From Eurosta solidaginis (taxonomy: Eukaryota; Arthropoda; Insecta; Diptera; Tephritidae): a stretch of DNA of 64,000 nucleotides. The DNA lies in assembly GCF_040869045.1 (NCBI RefSeq), contig NC_090319.1, positions 235,779,832-235,843,831 of the forward strand. The letters run 5' to 3'. Below the pieces are notes generated by a model. The model was not told the DNA's origin. It did not search any database and saw only the letters and a program-made list of their open reading frames with translations. Below are positions 34,261-45,588 of the stretch, piece after piece (the first letter of the stretch is position 1; the number at the start of each line of letters is the position of its first letter). Both the position numbers and the translations under genes were made by a program.

Positions 34261-35015
34261 CGCCCACCCCCATCCCCCTTTTTTCTCGTCTACAAAAAGG
34301 GTCAGTCGGATCACATCCGTACAACACATAAATATTTTTTAGCTTTTTAACTAAAGGGGGTCTTTATAATGAACTTGTCATTTCTTTATCACAAAGTTTT
34401 GTATTTTAATAGAACGTTGATTACAACCATTTGGGCTCCTTAAACATGACCGCATATAAATTATAAAATTTTTTAAATATGAAGATTGAACATTTTATTT
34501 GTTTTTTATTTGGTTATAAATTTGTATGTACATACTTACACATATGCATGTACGTGAGAGTTTCATGAAACGGCAAATAAATATGAAGGCTGAACATTTT
34601 GTTTGGCTTTTTTTAGGTTATAAGTTTGTATGTAAATAGTAACACATATGTATGTACAAGAGAAAAACTCAAAACATGCTGATATGAAACCTTAACTGTC
34701 CAACATTGAAGCATATTTACATGTATATAAGTAAATAAAACCACATGCCGTATTTCATTAGATTGTATGTTTGTATGCTTACATTTAGGCGCAAACGTTC
34801 TTAAGCTTGGAGCTTTTTGCATTTATATGGTTTTTGTTCTGGCTGATCTATAAGAAAAACTTAGAGCTTTAGGTTTGTATTCTGCCCGCAAGAAAAAAAG
34901 AGCTTAGACGTTCATCAATACAGGAGAGTATCGAGCTTAGATTTTAAATGAGGGGCCCTAAATTTGTAAATGCCCTCTTAGTACTTAACTGTAATACATT
35001 TAAGATAAGACAAAA
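34261..35015. other. Maverick left interior, no ORF; direct repeat
   Basis: Noncoding. A unit of about 105 bp starting AATATGAAG(A/G)(T/C)TGAACATTTT occurs at about 34,476-34,560 and 34,581-34,665. A partial copy of terminal-repeat sequence follows at 34,790-34,950. Confidence 0.6.
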
Positions 35016-35390
35016 TTTATATTTTATATAATTTATTTTTATTACATAAAAATTTTAAACATAATTGACCACATATTACTGTGTTGTATTTTTGTTTCTG
35101 CTCATAATTGTAATGTATTGGTGGCTTCAGATAATTAACCAGTTCAATCGGTGGCTGTAAATTTCCAAAATTATCAAAATATTTTTATAATTTTTGTTTT
35201 TATAGTATGCTACCCAATGAGTGCCAGGACCATCAGCATCGTCTAAATTTAGAATTCCATATTCTTGATATTTCGGTTTATCCGGTAGGGAATTTCGCAT
35301 AAAAATTCCTCTGAAATGTTTAAGATGTTTGCAATATTTCATTAAATCTACGTCTGTTAACGGTCTTTTGGGTAGGATTTTTATACGTTT
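35016..35390 (-). pseudogene. Maverick adenovirus-type cysteine protease, frameshifted
   Basis: Predicted virion-maturation protease (adenain/Ulp1-like, C5 type). The frame is open from about 35,390, overlapping the end of the PLA2 gene in another frame. The Met at 35,342 opens a block with FRGIFMRNSLP, and GTHWVAYY holds the catalytic His, at about 35,210-35,232. A single-base frame change near 35,180 puts the rest in another frame, where FGNLQPPIELVNYL and the catalytic-Cys motif ICGQ are readable down to about 35,020. Both catalytic motifs survive but are separated by the frameshift. Family assignment is firm from motif order and neighbours. Confidence 0.85.
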
Positions 35391-36199
35391 TTTGGATAGG
35401 GTCGTAAAAATAAACCATATCCCCTTCTATACGGCTTGAGGAATAAACCCTTCCCCATAGCGATTGATTCCATATATCTATTATGAAGGCTAGCCTCAGC
35501 TAATTGCTCCTTTCCATTCCTGATATCATTAAAAACTTTTGTTATAGCTGATCCACCAGATACTATACCGCCAAGTGCACCTAACGCTGTTAAAATTAGA
35601 AATAGTGGTAAAATTCCGCCAATTTTTGGGACTGGAATTATTCTCGGTATATTAATTTCTTTATTTAAGCTAGACTCTATAGCATTCTTAGAAATGTTAT
35701 AGGCCTCATTAAATGACTGAGGCTTCTTTTTGTTAAGTATGTTGATACCTTTTTTAACTGCCATCAAAAAATTTTTATTAGATGACACTTTACGGGGTTT
35801 CATCTTTTTCCGTTTCTTACATTTAGATGCATTTCTTTTGTTATTTTTTAAACCCATTCCCAATTTGAGTTTTACTTTCATTGCATTTGTAACAAACCAA
35901 GCGTTTGATCCTTCTTTGAAATCACTGTCCTTAGATGTTACACGTCGCCAGGCTTTCTCACATAAGACTTTATCAGCTTGATGTCGGTTATTTATATCTT
36001 TCGATTGGGAATATGCAATATCATGTTCTCTACAGGCTTCATCTAAAGGATTTATACCATTATCTCCTCTCTCTAACCGTTGACGGAGTTTCGTTCCAGG
36101 ACCATAAAATTGATATCCAGGTAAATGAAGCTCAATAGGTAAAGAATTAATCAAACTATTTACAAAACCCTGTCCAACCTTTTTACGTATTCGTCCCAT
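35381..36199 (-). CDS. Maverick phospholipase A2-like domain protein
   Basis: An intact 272-codon frame. Residues 28-80 form a parvovirus-type PLA2 domain, with calcium-loop motif FYGPGTKL at 31-38 and catalytic REHDIAYS at 57-64 carrying the His-Asp pair. In parvovirus VP1 this activity helps virions breach endosomal membranes. In Maverick and adintovirus elements PLA2-domain proteins are thought to be minor virion components. Residues 118-137 are strongly basic. Residues 193-218 form a hydrophobic, Gly-rich segment that could insert in membrane. The C-terminus repeats the G-L-F-L-(K/R)-P-Y motif twice (251-268). The start is the first Met, 110 bp from the divergent ATPase. No lesion is seen, so this is the best-preserved gene of the element. 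Confidence 0.85.
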   Translation of the reverse strand: MGRIRKKVGQGFVNSLINSLPIELHLPGYQFYGPGTKLRQRLERGDNGINPLDEACREHDIAYSQSKDINNRHQADKVLCEKAWRRVTSKDSDFKEGSNAWFVTNAMKVKLKLGMGLKNNKRNASKCKKRKKMKPRKVSSNKNFLMAVKKGINILNKKKPQSFNEAYNISKNAIESSLNKEINIPRIIPVPKIGGILPLFLILTALGALGGIVSGGSAITKVFNDIRNGKEQLAEASLHNRYMESIAMGKGLFLKPYRRGYGLFLRPYPKNV

Positions 36200-36309
36200 T
36201 AGGTGTTTGTTTTCTTCTTAATAATAATAATGAGAGTGAATATGGGTGAGGTATAATTAAATGATAACTTTATTATAAAGGCGATAATGATATAAACCTA
36301 GTAAACAAA
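36200..36309. promoter_or_regulatory. Divergent intergenic region between PLA2 and ATPase genes
   Basis: A gap of about 110 bp between two start codons facing apart. It is AT-rich, with TATAAAG at about 36,274-36,280 facing the ATPase. A bidirectional promoter is inferred from position only. Confidence 0.35.
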
Positions 36310-37373
36310 ATGAAAGTTGTTAAACAACGTCTCCAACTTAAGACTAATAATGCCGACATTTGTATAAATGTTAAAAATGTTACTAGACATAGTCCCTTTT
36401 TACCAAATTCCATAAGAGCGCTGATTGTAGGACCGTCAAATTGTGGAAAAACTAACGTTATGCTCAGTTTAATTGAAAACCCAAACGGGCTTAATTTCCG
36501 AAATATATACATTTATTCGAAATCATTATATAAACCAAAATATATCTATCTAAAAGGGCTTATTGATCCGATAAAAGGAATAAATCTTTATACATTTAGC
36601 GAAAATGTTGATGTCATCAAACCCGCTGAAGCTAAACCGGACTCAATTTTTATATTCGATGATGTAATATGTGGAAAACAAAGTACAATACGAGATTATT
36701 TTTGTATGGGCCGTCATAAGAACATTGATTCTTTCTATTTATGTCAAACTTATACAAAAATTCCAAAACACTTAATTCGTGAAAATGCAAACATGATTAT
36801 TGTGTTCAAGCAAGATGAAATGAATTTTAAGCATATCTATAATGAGCATGGCGGCCTCCGTGGTGTGATGGTAGCGTGCTCCGCCTATCACACCGTATGC
36901 CCTGGGTTCAACTCCCGGGCAAAGCAACATCAAAATTTTGGAAATAAGATTTTTCAATTAGAAGAAAATTTTTCTAAGCGGGGTCGCCCCTCGGCAGTGT
37001 CTGGCAAGCGCTCCGATTGTATTTCTGCCATGAAAAGCTCTCAGTGAAAACTCATCTGCCTTGCAGATGCCGTTCGGAGTCGGCATAAAACATGTAGGTC
37101 CCGTCCGGCCAATTTGTAGGGAAAAATCGAGAGGAGCACGACGCAAATTGGAAGAGAAGCTCGGCCTTAGATCTCTTCGGAGGTTATCGCGCCTTACATT
37201 TATTTTTTTTTTTTTTTATAATGAGCATGTTATTGGAGATATGAATATAAAACATTTTTAAAAATATGTATAAAGTCTTGGAGAAATAAATACGGTTTTG
37301 TTGTTAAAAGTAAAGATGATCCTATAAATAAAGGTCGATATCGAAAGGGGTTCGATAATTCTATACAACTATA
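36310..37373 (+). pseudogene. Maverick packaging ATPase (FtsK/HerA, A32-like), split by a SINE
   Basis: Genome-packaging ATPase of the virus-like element. Residues 41-49, GPSNCGKTN, are Walker A. IFIFDD at 113-118 is Walker B. FYLCQTY near 142-148 resembles the sensor strand following it. The family normally has about 240-260 residues. At residue 180 (36,850) the frame runs into a SINE (36,851-37,217), flanked by two copies of ATAATGAGCATG. Beyond it the expected C-terminal part, including a GRYRKGFD motif, is readable to about 37,373, with one further frame change near 37,258. The gene is therefore inactivated by the insertion plus one indel. Identification is strong. Confidence 0.88.
36851..37217 (+). 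repeat. tRNA-derived SINE, copy 2, inside the Maverick ATPase
   Basis: A 367 bp SINE. The head GCGGCCTCCGTGGTGTGATGG with GTAGCGTGCTC gives a box A-like region, and GGGTTCAACTCCC matches Pol III box B (GGTTCRANNCC). It is followed by a tRNA-unrelated body and a T-rich tail. A perfect 12 bp target duplication ATAATGAGCATG flanks it (36,839-36,850 and 37,218-37,229). This is the best-preserved of three copies. Confidence 0.92.
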
Positions 37374-37688
37374 AAACATCTATAGAAGACATATACCACA
37401 CCAGATTCTTATCAGATACATAGCTGATAGGTAACAGATTTATCAGATTCTTATCCGATACACCGCTGATAGGCAACAGATTTTTTTTCGTTCGCTCATT
37501 AAAAAATTTCAAATAATCATATGACTGTATTAGCAAATCTTGCTAAGACCAGGAAAGTATTAAAAGAAAAATTTAAAAGAATAAAATTTGGGAGAATTGG
37601 ATAGAATCAACTTGTTGGAGGATACATTTAAAACCATTTCGAAACCATTAAAGAATTAGTTGATAATTTGAAAAACTCTAGTAATAAC
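37374..37688 (+). pseudogene. Maverick small ORF remnant downstream of ATPase
   Basis: Starts at an ATG at about 37,521 with VLANLAKTRKVLKEKFKR, a basic coiled-coil-like start, then stops within 30 codons and remains open in pieces to the family A insertion at 37,689. Position between ATPase and capsid suggests a Maverick virion gene N-terminus, but I cannot name it. Upstream (37,400-37,480) the unit CAGATTCTTATC(A/C)GATACA occurs twice. Confidence 0.45.
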
Positions 37689-40553
37689 AAGTAAGGAAGG
37701 TTAAGTTCGGGTGTAACCGAACATTACATACTCAGTTGAGAGCTATGGTGACAACATAAGGGAAAATAACCATGTAGGAAAATGAACCGAGGGAAACCCT
37801 GGAATGTGTTTGTATGACATGTGCATCAAATGAAAGGCATTAAAGAGTATTTTATGAGGGAGTGGGCCATAGTTCTATAGGTGGACGCCATTTAGGGATA
37901 TAGCCATAAAGGTGGATCAGGGTTGACTCTAGAATGCGTTTGTACGATATGGGTATCAAATGAAAGGTATTAATGAGTATTTTAAAAGGGCGTGGACCTA
38001 AGTTCTATAGATGGACACCTTTTCGAGATATCGCCGTAAAGATGGACCAGGGGTGACTCTAGAATGCGTTTGTACGATATGGGTATCAAATGAAAGGTGT
38101 TAATGAGCATTTTAAAAGGGAGTGGGCCTTCGTTTTATAGGTGTTCGCCTTTTCGAGATATCGCCATAAAGGTGGACCAGGGGTGACTTTAGAATTTGTT
38201 TGTATGATATGGGTATCAAATGAAAGGTGTTAATGATTATTTTAAAAGGGCGTGGGGCTTAGTTCTATAGGTGGACCCCTTTTCGAGATATCGCCATAAA
38301 GGTGGACCAGGGGTGACTCTAGAATTCGTTTGCGCAATATGGGTATCAAACGAAAGGAGCTAATGAGTATTTTAAGAGGGAGTGGGCCTTAGTTCTATAG
38401 GTGGACGCATTTTCGAGGTATCGCAATAAAGGTGGACCAGGGGTGACTCTAGACTTTGTTTGTACGATATGGGTATCAAATGAAAGGTGTTAATGAGTAT
38501 TTTTAAACGGGAGTGGGTCTTCGTTTTATAGGTGTTCGCCTTTTCAAGATATCGCCATAAAGGTGGGCCAGGGGTGACTTTAGAATTTGTTTGTATGATA
38601 TGGGTATCAAATGAAAGGTGTTAATGATTATTTTAAAAGGGCGTGGGGCTTAGTTCTATAGGTGGACCCCTTTTCGAGATATCGCCATAACGGTGGACCA
38701 GGGGTGACTCTAGAATTCGTTTGCGCAATATGGGTATCAAACGAAAGGAGTTAATGAGTATTTTAAGAGGGAGTGGGCCTTAGTTCTATAGGTGGACGCA
38801 TTTTCGAGGTATCGCAATAAAGGTGGACCAGGGGTGACTCTAGACTTTGTTTGTACGATATGGGTATCAAATGAAAGGTGTTAATGAGTATTTTTAAAAG
38901 GGAGTGGGCCTTCGTTTTATAGGTGTTCGCCTTTTCAAGATATCGCCATAAAGGTGGGCCAGGGGTGACTTTAGAATTTGTTTGTACGATATGGGTATCA
39001 AATGAAAGGTGTTAATGAGTATTTTTAAAAGGGAGTGGGCCTTCGTTCTATAGGTGTTCGCCTTTTCGAAATATCGCCATAAAGGTGGACCAGGAGTGAC
39101 TCTAGAATGAGTTTGTACGATATGGGTATCAAATTAAAGGTATTAATGAGAGTTTTAAAAGGGAGTGGTGGTAGTTGTATATGTGAAGGCGTTTTCCAGA
39201 TATCGACCAAAATGTGGACCAGGGTGACCCAGAACATCATCTGTTGGATACCGCTAATTTATTTATATATGTAATACCTGCCAAGATTTTAAGGGTTTTT
39301 TATTTCGCCCTGCAGAATTTTTTTATTTTCTTCTACTTAATATGGTAGCTGTCACAACCATTTTATAAAGTTTTTTCTAAAGTTATATTTCGCGTCAATA
39401 AAGCAATCCAATTACCTTACCATATTACATCCCTTTTTTCGTATTTGGTATAGAATTATGGCATTTTTTTCATTTTTCCTAATTAGCGATATCGAAAAAG
39501 TGGGCGTGGTAATAGTCGGATTTTGTTCATTTTTCATGCCAAGATAAAGTGAGTTCAGATAAGTACGTGAACTGAGTTTAGTAAAGATATATCGATTTTT
39601 GCTCAAGTTATCGTGTTAACGGCCATGCGGAAGGACAGACGGACGACTGTGTATAAAAACTGGGCGTGACATCAGCCGATTTCGCCCATTTTCACAGAAA
39701 ACAGTTAACGCCATAAAATCTATGCCCCTACCAAATTTAAAAAGGATTGGTTAATTTTTGTTCGACTTATGGCGTTAAAAGTATCCTAGACAAATTAAAT
39801 GAAAAAGGGCGGAGCCACGCCCATTTTTAAATTTTCTTTTATTTTTGTATTTTGTTGCACCATATCATTACTGGAGTTGAATCTTGACATAATTTACTTA
39901 TATACTGTAAAGATATTAAATTTTTTGTTAAAATTTTACTTTAAAAAAAAAATTTTTTTAAAGTGGGCGTGGTCCTTCTCCGATTTTGCTAATTTTTATT
40001 AAGCGTACATATAGTAATAAGAGTAACGTTCCTGCCAAATTTCATCATGATATCTTCAACGACTGCCAAATTACAGCTTGCAAAAATTTTAAATTACCTT
40101 CTTTTAAAGGTGGGCGGTGCCACGCCCATTGTCCAAGATTTTACTAATTTTCTATTTTGCGTCATAAGTTCAACTCATCTACCAAGTTTCGTCGCTTTAT
40201 CGGTCTTTTGTAATAAATTATCGCACTTTTTCCGTTTTTCGAAATTTTCGATATCGAAAAAGTGGGCGTGGTTATAGTCCGATATCGTTCATTTTAAATA
40301 GCGATCTGAGATGAGTGCTCAGGAACCTACATACCAAATTTCATCAAGATACCTCAAAATTTACTCAAGTTATCGTGTTAACGGACGGACGGACGGACGG
40401 ACGGACGGACATGGCTCAATCAAATTTTTTTTCGATCCTGATTATTTTGATATATGGAAGTCTATATCTATCTCGATTCCTTTATATATGTACAACCAAC
40501 CGTTATCCAATCAAACTTAATATACTCTGTGAGCTCTGCTCAACTGAGTATAA
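37689..40553 (+). repeat. Repeat family A, plus-orientation copy
   Basis: A 2.86 kb element starting AAGTAAGGAAGG and ending ACTGAGTATAAAAAG. The first half (37,780-39,240) is an array of about 11 monomers of about 130 bp, each with GGTGGACCAGGGGTGACT. The second half has blocks around AAAGTGGGCGTGG, and a GGAC tetranucleotide run at 40,381-40,410 lies near the end. It encodes no protein. It separates the Maverick small ORF from the capsid gene, and an inverted copy lies beyond the capsid. Confidence 0.9.
38171..38952 (+). repeat. Higher-order repeat: three-monomer block duplicated
   Basis: Within the family A array, monomers fall into three types (near 38,171, 38,300 and 38,430), and the same A-B-C order repeats from 38,561, 38,694 and 38,823. 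This gives a higher-order unit of about 391 bp present twice with very few differences. The second monomer is distinguished by GTTTGCGCAATATGGG, the third by GACTTTGTTTGTACG. Confidence 0.8.
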
Positions 40554-41521
40554 AAAGGATTATCATAGCTACATACCATATCTGCAATCGTTTCAAAACA
40601 ATGATGAAATTCTGGGCCCTATACAAAATCAAGACCTATATGTGCAACCTAGTGAGAGTATTTTATACATTGAGGGATTCATATCAAATAGTAATTCACA
40701 AGTTTCAAAAAATGTGCAGTCGCCTAATAATAGTATGGCGTATTTATTCGAGGAGATTCCATATGAAATTAATGGAATAGAAATTGATCGCACTAGAAAG
40801 TTGGGTATAACAACAGCAGTTAAAAATTATGTATCACTTAACGAATTTGAGAGTAAAAATCTAAAATATGCAGGGTGGTGTCCATTTGAAAATATTAACT
40901 AAATACTGGAAATTTTAATTTTTGTATACCGTTGAAAACCCTGCTTGGATTCGCTGAAGATTTTTATAAAATTATTGTTAATTGTAAACATGAATTAATC
41001 TTAATACGAGCCAAAGAAAATGATGTTGTTATGATGTCAACTACACCATCAGAAAGCTTTTATTAAAACTTTTAAATATTACATGGAAAGTGCCACATGT
41101 TCAACTTTCAGACTCGTATCGGTTAACTATGTTGAGAACAATTAATAGAAAGCAACCACTAAACATTTCGTTTAGAAGTTGGGATGTTTACCATAACCCG
41201 TCTCTACAGGAAAGCGCTAATATCTTATGGGATGTCATACTGGTTGGTGAAAATGAAAGACCTCGCTATATTATTTTAGGATTTCAAAATGAAAATAAAT
41301 TTACACATTGCGAATTATTGGATGTTAAAGTTTACTTCAACTCCACTATATATCCATATGATGATCTTAATATTAAATTTGATCGAAATCGGCATGCTCT
41401 ATTATATGACATTTATTTGAAATTTCAACAAAGTTACTGCACTGCTGCTTATTGTATACTCATCCATGACAAAATGTATGAATATATTCCATTTACAAAT
41501 GCGGTTAAAAAGATAATTTAA
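40554..41521 (+). pseudogene. Maverick major capsid protein (double jelly-roll type), broken
   Basis: Remnant of the Polinton/adintovirus hexon-like capsid. The first block (to 40,902) contains YIPYLQSFQNNDEI, SESILYIEG and YLFEEIPYEINGIEIDRTR, the signature strand of this family. After a stop at 40,900 a middle block around 40,920-41,075 is readable in another frame. The last block (to 41,521) has LTMLRTINRKQPLNISFRSW and the conserved YPYDDLNIKFDRNRHALLYD. The 5' end is lost at the family A repeat. At least two frame breaks make it non-functional. It is flanked by inverted family A copies. Assignment rests on recalled Maverick capsid motifs. Confidence 0.8.
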
Positions 41522-42224
41522 AAAGAGTGGTAATTTTCTGAAACAACACACAAGGAGATTACTCATTGCTGCTTATAATAATATATATAGATTGCTACTC
41601 ACAATTTTTCTTATCACACCCAAAAAATTTCACAAAGTACTTTATCGTTCTATTCTTCTACTAAAAAAGTTCAGCTCAGCTCTACTTTACATTATTCAAA
41701 CTATTTATTTGAAGTGATTAAGATGAACGTATATATGGAATTAGAAAACTTTAATAATGGCTATAGAGAAGAGGATCATATTATCATAAAAACTAACCTG
41801 GAAAACGACATAGGACATTTCAACGCATTATATCATCAAACATCAGAAAATATCGATTTTGACGCCGTCCTTAGGAGACGCTGAAGAGACGCCGATTTAT
41901 CCTTCAAAATCGGAGACTTGGCAACGGAATTTGTTAAAGGGATCATAACAGCAAGAATGGAATGTCAATACTATTTATTGACAGGAGTTTCCATTCTAGA
42001 GCTAAGCCAGGAGGATTTCCATTCCATTATAAGGGTTACCGTCTCATGGTCTGAAAGAGACGATGATACTATTAGTATGTTTAAGTATGTAGATACTTTA
42101 CCTATATTTGAGTTTGTTTGTGAAATAAACTTTGATAATATTAGGATAATTGAAGAAACAATAATAAAAATTAAAAAAAAGATAAAAATTGTATTTATTT
42201 ATTTATTTAAAAGATTTATTTGAA
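41522..42224 (+). pseudogene. Maverick remnant of unknown function
   Basis: A frame from an ATG at about 41,723 has acidic residues then stops at about 41,883. A second frame (41,918-42,223) contains ATEFVKGIITARMECQYYLL and an acidic SWSERDDDTI block, and ends in Lys/Ile-rich low complexity. An overlapping fusion of the two by one frameshift is possible. Location after the capsid suggests a penton or accessory gene, but I do not recognise it. Confidence 0.35.
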
Positions 42225-42837
42225 AAAAGTAAGTATTTACAGTTAGAATTTATTTACAATATTTACAACGAAGTTGATTACAAATTTTTGTATAAGTGTT
42301 CATAATTTTGTGGGCTTCCTCATCCAAACGCTCGAGGTGTGAGCAATTGCAAGTGTCTGGCCATCTGTGCTATTAGAATTCGATCAAACACAATTTTCAT
42401 AATGTTCACCGAAATGATTCTTTATTTTATTTAATTTATCTCTATACTCAATTTGCGAGTTTCGAAAAGTCTTTCCTTCTGCTCTTCAGGTAAAATATGT
42501 TCAAATTGTTTCAGAAAATTAAATATGTCTACTGCTGCACGATGATGACGATGACATGTCTGCGATTATTGAACCTTATATGCAATGTTTGATAATAACG
42601 ATCAACGTGAATTATTTTTGGATTTATATCGTATGAAACGTGCTCATATAATGCTTCTCGTTTATGTAATGCCTCCGTATTGTTTTCCGGAAATTCAAAG
42701 CAATAGATATTCAAAGTACGCTATATATAATTGCTGTAATAAGAGCATTTAATTCGTATTTCACAATTCTCGTAAACTAAATTGAAATGTCTATAAAAAA
42801 CCTCTGGGCTTTCAAGAATGCCTCCTACTCTCTTTCC
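42225..42837 (-). pseudogene. Minus-strand Maverick remnant of unknown function
   Basis: The frame 42,714-42,529 (61 codons) begins MNIYCFEFPENNTEAL and includes YYQTLHIRFNNRRHV. Further pieces in shifted frames down to about 42,240 include a Cys-poor helical segment and a CRKYC-like end. I recognise no family. It is bounded on the right by the inverted family A copy. Confidence 0.35.
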
Positions 42838-45588
42838 TTTTTATACTCAGAGAGTATACTCACAGAGTATATTAAGTTTGATTGGATAACGGTTGGTTGT
42901 ACAGGTATAAAGGAATCGAGATAGATATAGACTTCCATATATCAAAATCATCAGGATCGAAAAAAAATTTGATTGAGCCTGTTATGAATCCACACTCGAT
43001 AAGTTTTCTTCATTTAAATACCGAACACTGGCAAGAGTATTTCGTTTCCTTCTGTTATTTCGTTTACTGTCATTACAATTTTTGTTCTCAATGTTCTAAA
43101 ATATTCATGTAAACTCACCACACTTTGCGTTTCTCCTTCGTACGAGCGCAATTGCTTACTTTAAAAGTAGTTGAATGCCATTGGCATTGTTTACTATATA
43201 GTTTGGCAGCTTAAGTAGAGGTTATGTTGCGAATAGAGTGGAAGGCAGTGGACTAGGCAGTCGAATGTCATATAATGAAGGAATGGTGTTCGGAGTTTTT
43301 TCAAAGGTAAAAAAAAAAATGATAAAAGCTTTAATATAAATAAAACCATTGTTTTAATAACAACAAACACGCCATATATATTCTGTATACATAAATTTGT
43401 AAGGATTATCTCACTTTAAAATTTGAATTAAATAATCTAAATTTTTTTTTGAAACTGAGTCGAGAACTGTGCGTGTGAATGTGCGAATTTTCACCGATCA
43501 GCTGTTAGTTGCGCTACTTGGTAAAATTTACAATGGCCATTGGTGTCGCAACAAGTTAAGAAGGAGGACGTGAACTGCGGTGAGTATTTCAGAAAATGTG
43601 CCCAATATATAACGTTGTATTAATTTATGTATTTCTTCAGAAATAAACGTATGGGAAATCATTAACTAAACAAATTTAAACGTTTCCCGTTGATTTCAAT
43701 AGTCCAATTTTTAGCTGCGACGCCACAGAGCCGTGTCCGTCCGTCCGTCCGTTAACACGATAACTTGAGTAAATTTTGATGTATCTTGATGAAATTTGGT
43801 ATGTAGGTTCCTGAGCACTCATCTCAGATCTCTATTTAAAATGGACGATATCGGACTATAACCACGCCCACTTTTTCGATATCGAAAATTTCGAAAAACC
43901 GAAAAAGTGCAATAATTCATTACCAAAGACAGATAAAGCGATGAAACTTGGTAGGTGAGTTGAATTTATGACGAAGAATAGAAAATTAGTAAAATTTTGG
44001 ACAATGGGAGTGGCACCGCCCACTTTTAACAGAAGGTAATTTAAAATTTTTGCAAGCTGTAATTTGGCAGTTGTTGAAGATATCATGATGAAATTTGGCA
44101 GGAGCGTTACTCCTATTACCATATGCACGCTCAATAAAAATTAAGAAAATCGGAGAAGGACCACGCCCACTTTAAAAAATTTTTTTTTTTTTAAGTAAAA
44201 TTTTAACAAAAAATTTAATATCTTTACAGTATATAAGTAAATTATGTCAACATTCAACTCTAGTAATGATATGGTGCAACAAAATACAAAAAATAAAGAA
44301 AATTTCAAAATGGGCCTGGCTCCGCCCTTTTTAATTTAGTTTGTCTAGGATACTTTTAATGCCATATGTCGAAAAAAATTTCACAATCCTTTTGAAATTT
44401 GGTAGGGGAATTGATTTTATCACGTTAACTGTTTTCTGTGAAAATGGGCGAAATCGGTTGAGCCACGCCCAGTTTTTTTACACAGTCGTCCGTCTGTCCT
44501 TCCGCATGGCCGTTAACACGATAACTTTAGCAAAAATCGACATATCTTTACTGAACTTAGTTCACGTACTTATCTGAACTCACTTTATATTGGAATAAAA
44601 AATTAACAAAATCCAACTATGACCACGCCCACTTTTTCGATATCGAAAATTACGAAAAATTAAAAAATGCCATAATTCTATACCAAATTCGAAAAAAGGA
44701 ATGAAACATGGTAATTGGATTGGTTTATTGACGCGAAATATAACTTTAGAAAAAAACTTTGTAAAATGGTTGTGACACCTACCATATTAAGTAGAAGAAA
44801 ATGTAAAACTTCTGAGGGCGAAATAAAACACCCTTGAAATCTTGGCAGGTATTACATATATAAATAAATTAGCGGTATCCAACAGATGATGTTCTAGGTC
44901 ACGCTGGTCCACATTTTGGTCGATATCTGGAAAACGACTTCACATATACAACTACCACCACTCCCTTTTAAAACTCTCATTAATACCTTTAATTTGATAC
45001 CAATATCGTACAAACACATTCTATAGTCACCACTGGTCCACCTTTATGGCGATATATCGAAAAGGCATCCACCTATAGAAATAAGCCCCACGCCCTTTTA
45101 AAATACTCATTAACACCTTTCATTTGATACCCATATCGTACAAACTTATTCTAGAGTCACCCCTGGTCCACCTTTATTGCGATATCTCGAAAAGGCGACC
45201 ACCTATAGAACGAAGGCCCACTCCCTTTTAAAAATACTCATTAACACCTTTCATTTGATACCCATATCGTACAAACAAAGTCTAGAGTCACCACTGGTCC
45301 ACATTTATGGCAATATCTCGAAAAGGCGACCACCTATACAACTACCACCACTCCCTTTTAAAACCCTCATTAATACCTTTAATTTGATACCCATATCGTA
45401 CAAACACATTCTAGAGTCACCCCTGGTCCACCTTTATGGCGATATTTCGAAACGGCGTCCACCTATAGAACTAAGGCCCACTCCCTTTTAAAATACTCAT
45501 TAACACCTTTTGTTTCATACCCATATTGTACAAACGCATTCTAGAGTCACCCCTGGTCCACCTTTATGGAGATATCTCGTTTTGATGG
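42838..45588 (-). repeat. Repeat family A, minus-orientation copy
   Basis: Inverted relative to 37,689-40,553. On the plus strand it begins TTATACTCAGAGAG, passes through GTCCGTCCGTCCGTCC near 43,738 and the CCACGCCCACTTTTTCGATATCG blocks, and ends in five or six 130 bp monomers (44,890-45,588). The AAGTAAGG terminus is missing, so it is truncated at the array end. It has a unique segment near 43,000-43,700 not in the other copy. Confidence 0.88.

Noticed and set aside
35381..36199. PLA2 domain as an integrated densovirus (parvovirus) VP1
   Set aside because: Neighbouring packaging ATPase, adenoviral-type protease, hexon-like capsid and long AG...CT inverted repeats fit a Maverick/adintovirus, and no parvoviral NS1 or capsid body is present.
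36851..36930. A tRNA gene
   Set aside because: Box A and B similarity is present, but the sequence continues into a 290 bp body with T-rich tail and is repeated three times, so it is the head of a SINE.
37400..37480. Short duplicated CAGATTCTTATC unit as a replication origin
   Set aside because: Only two units and no further origin features; noted only as a local repeat.
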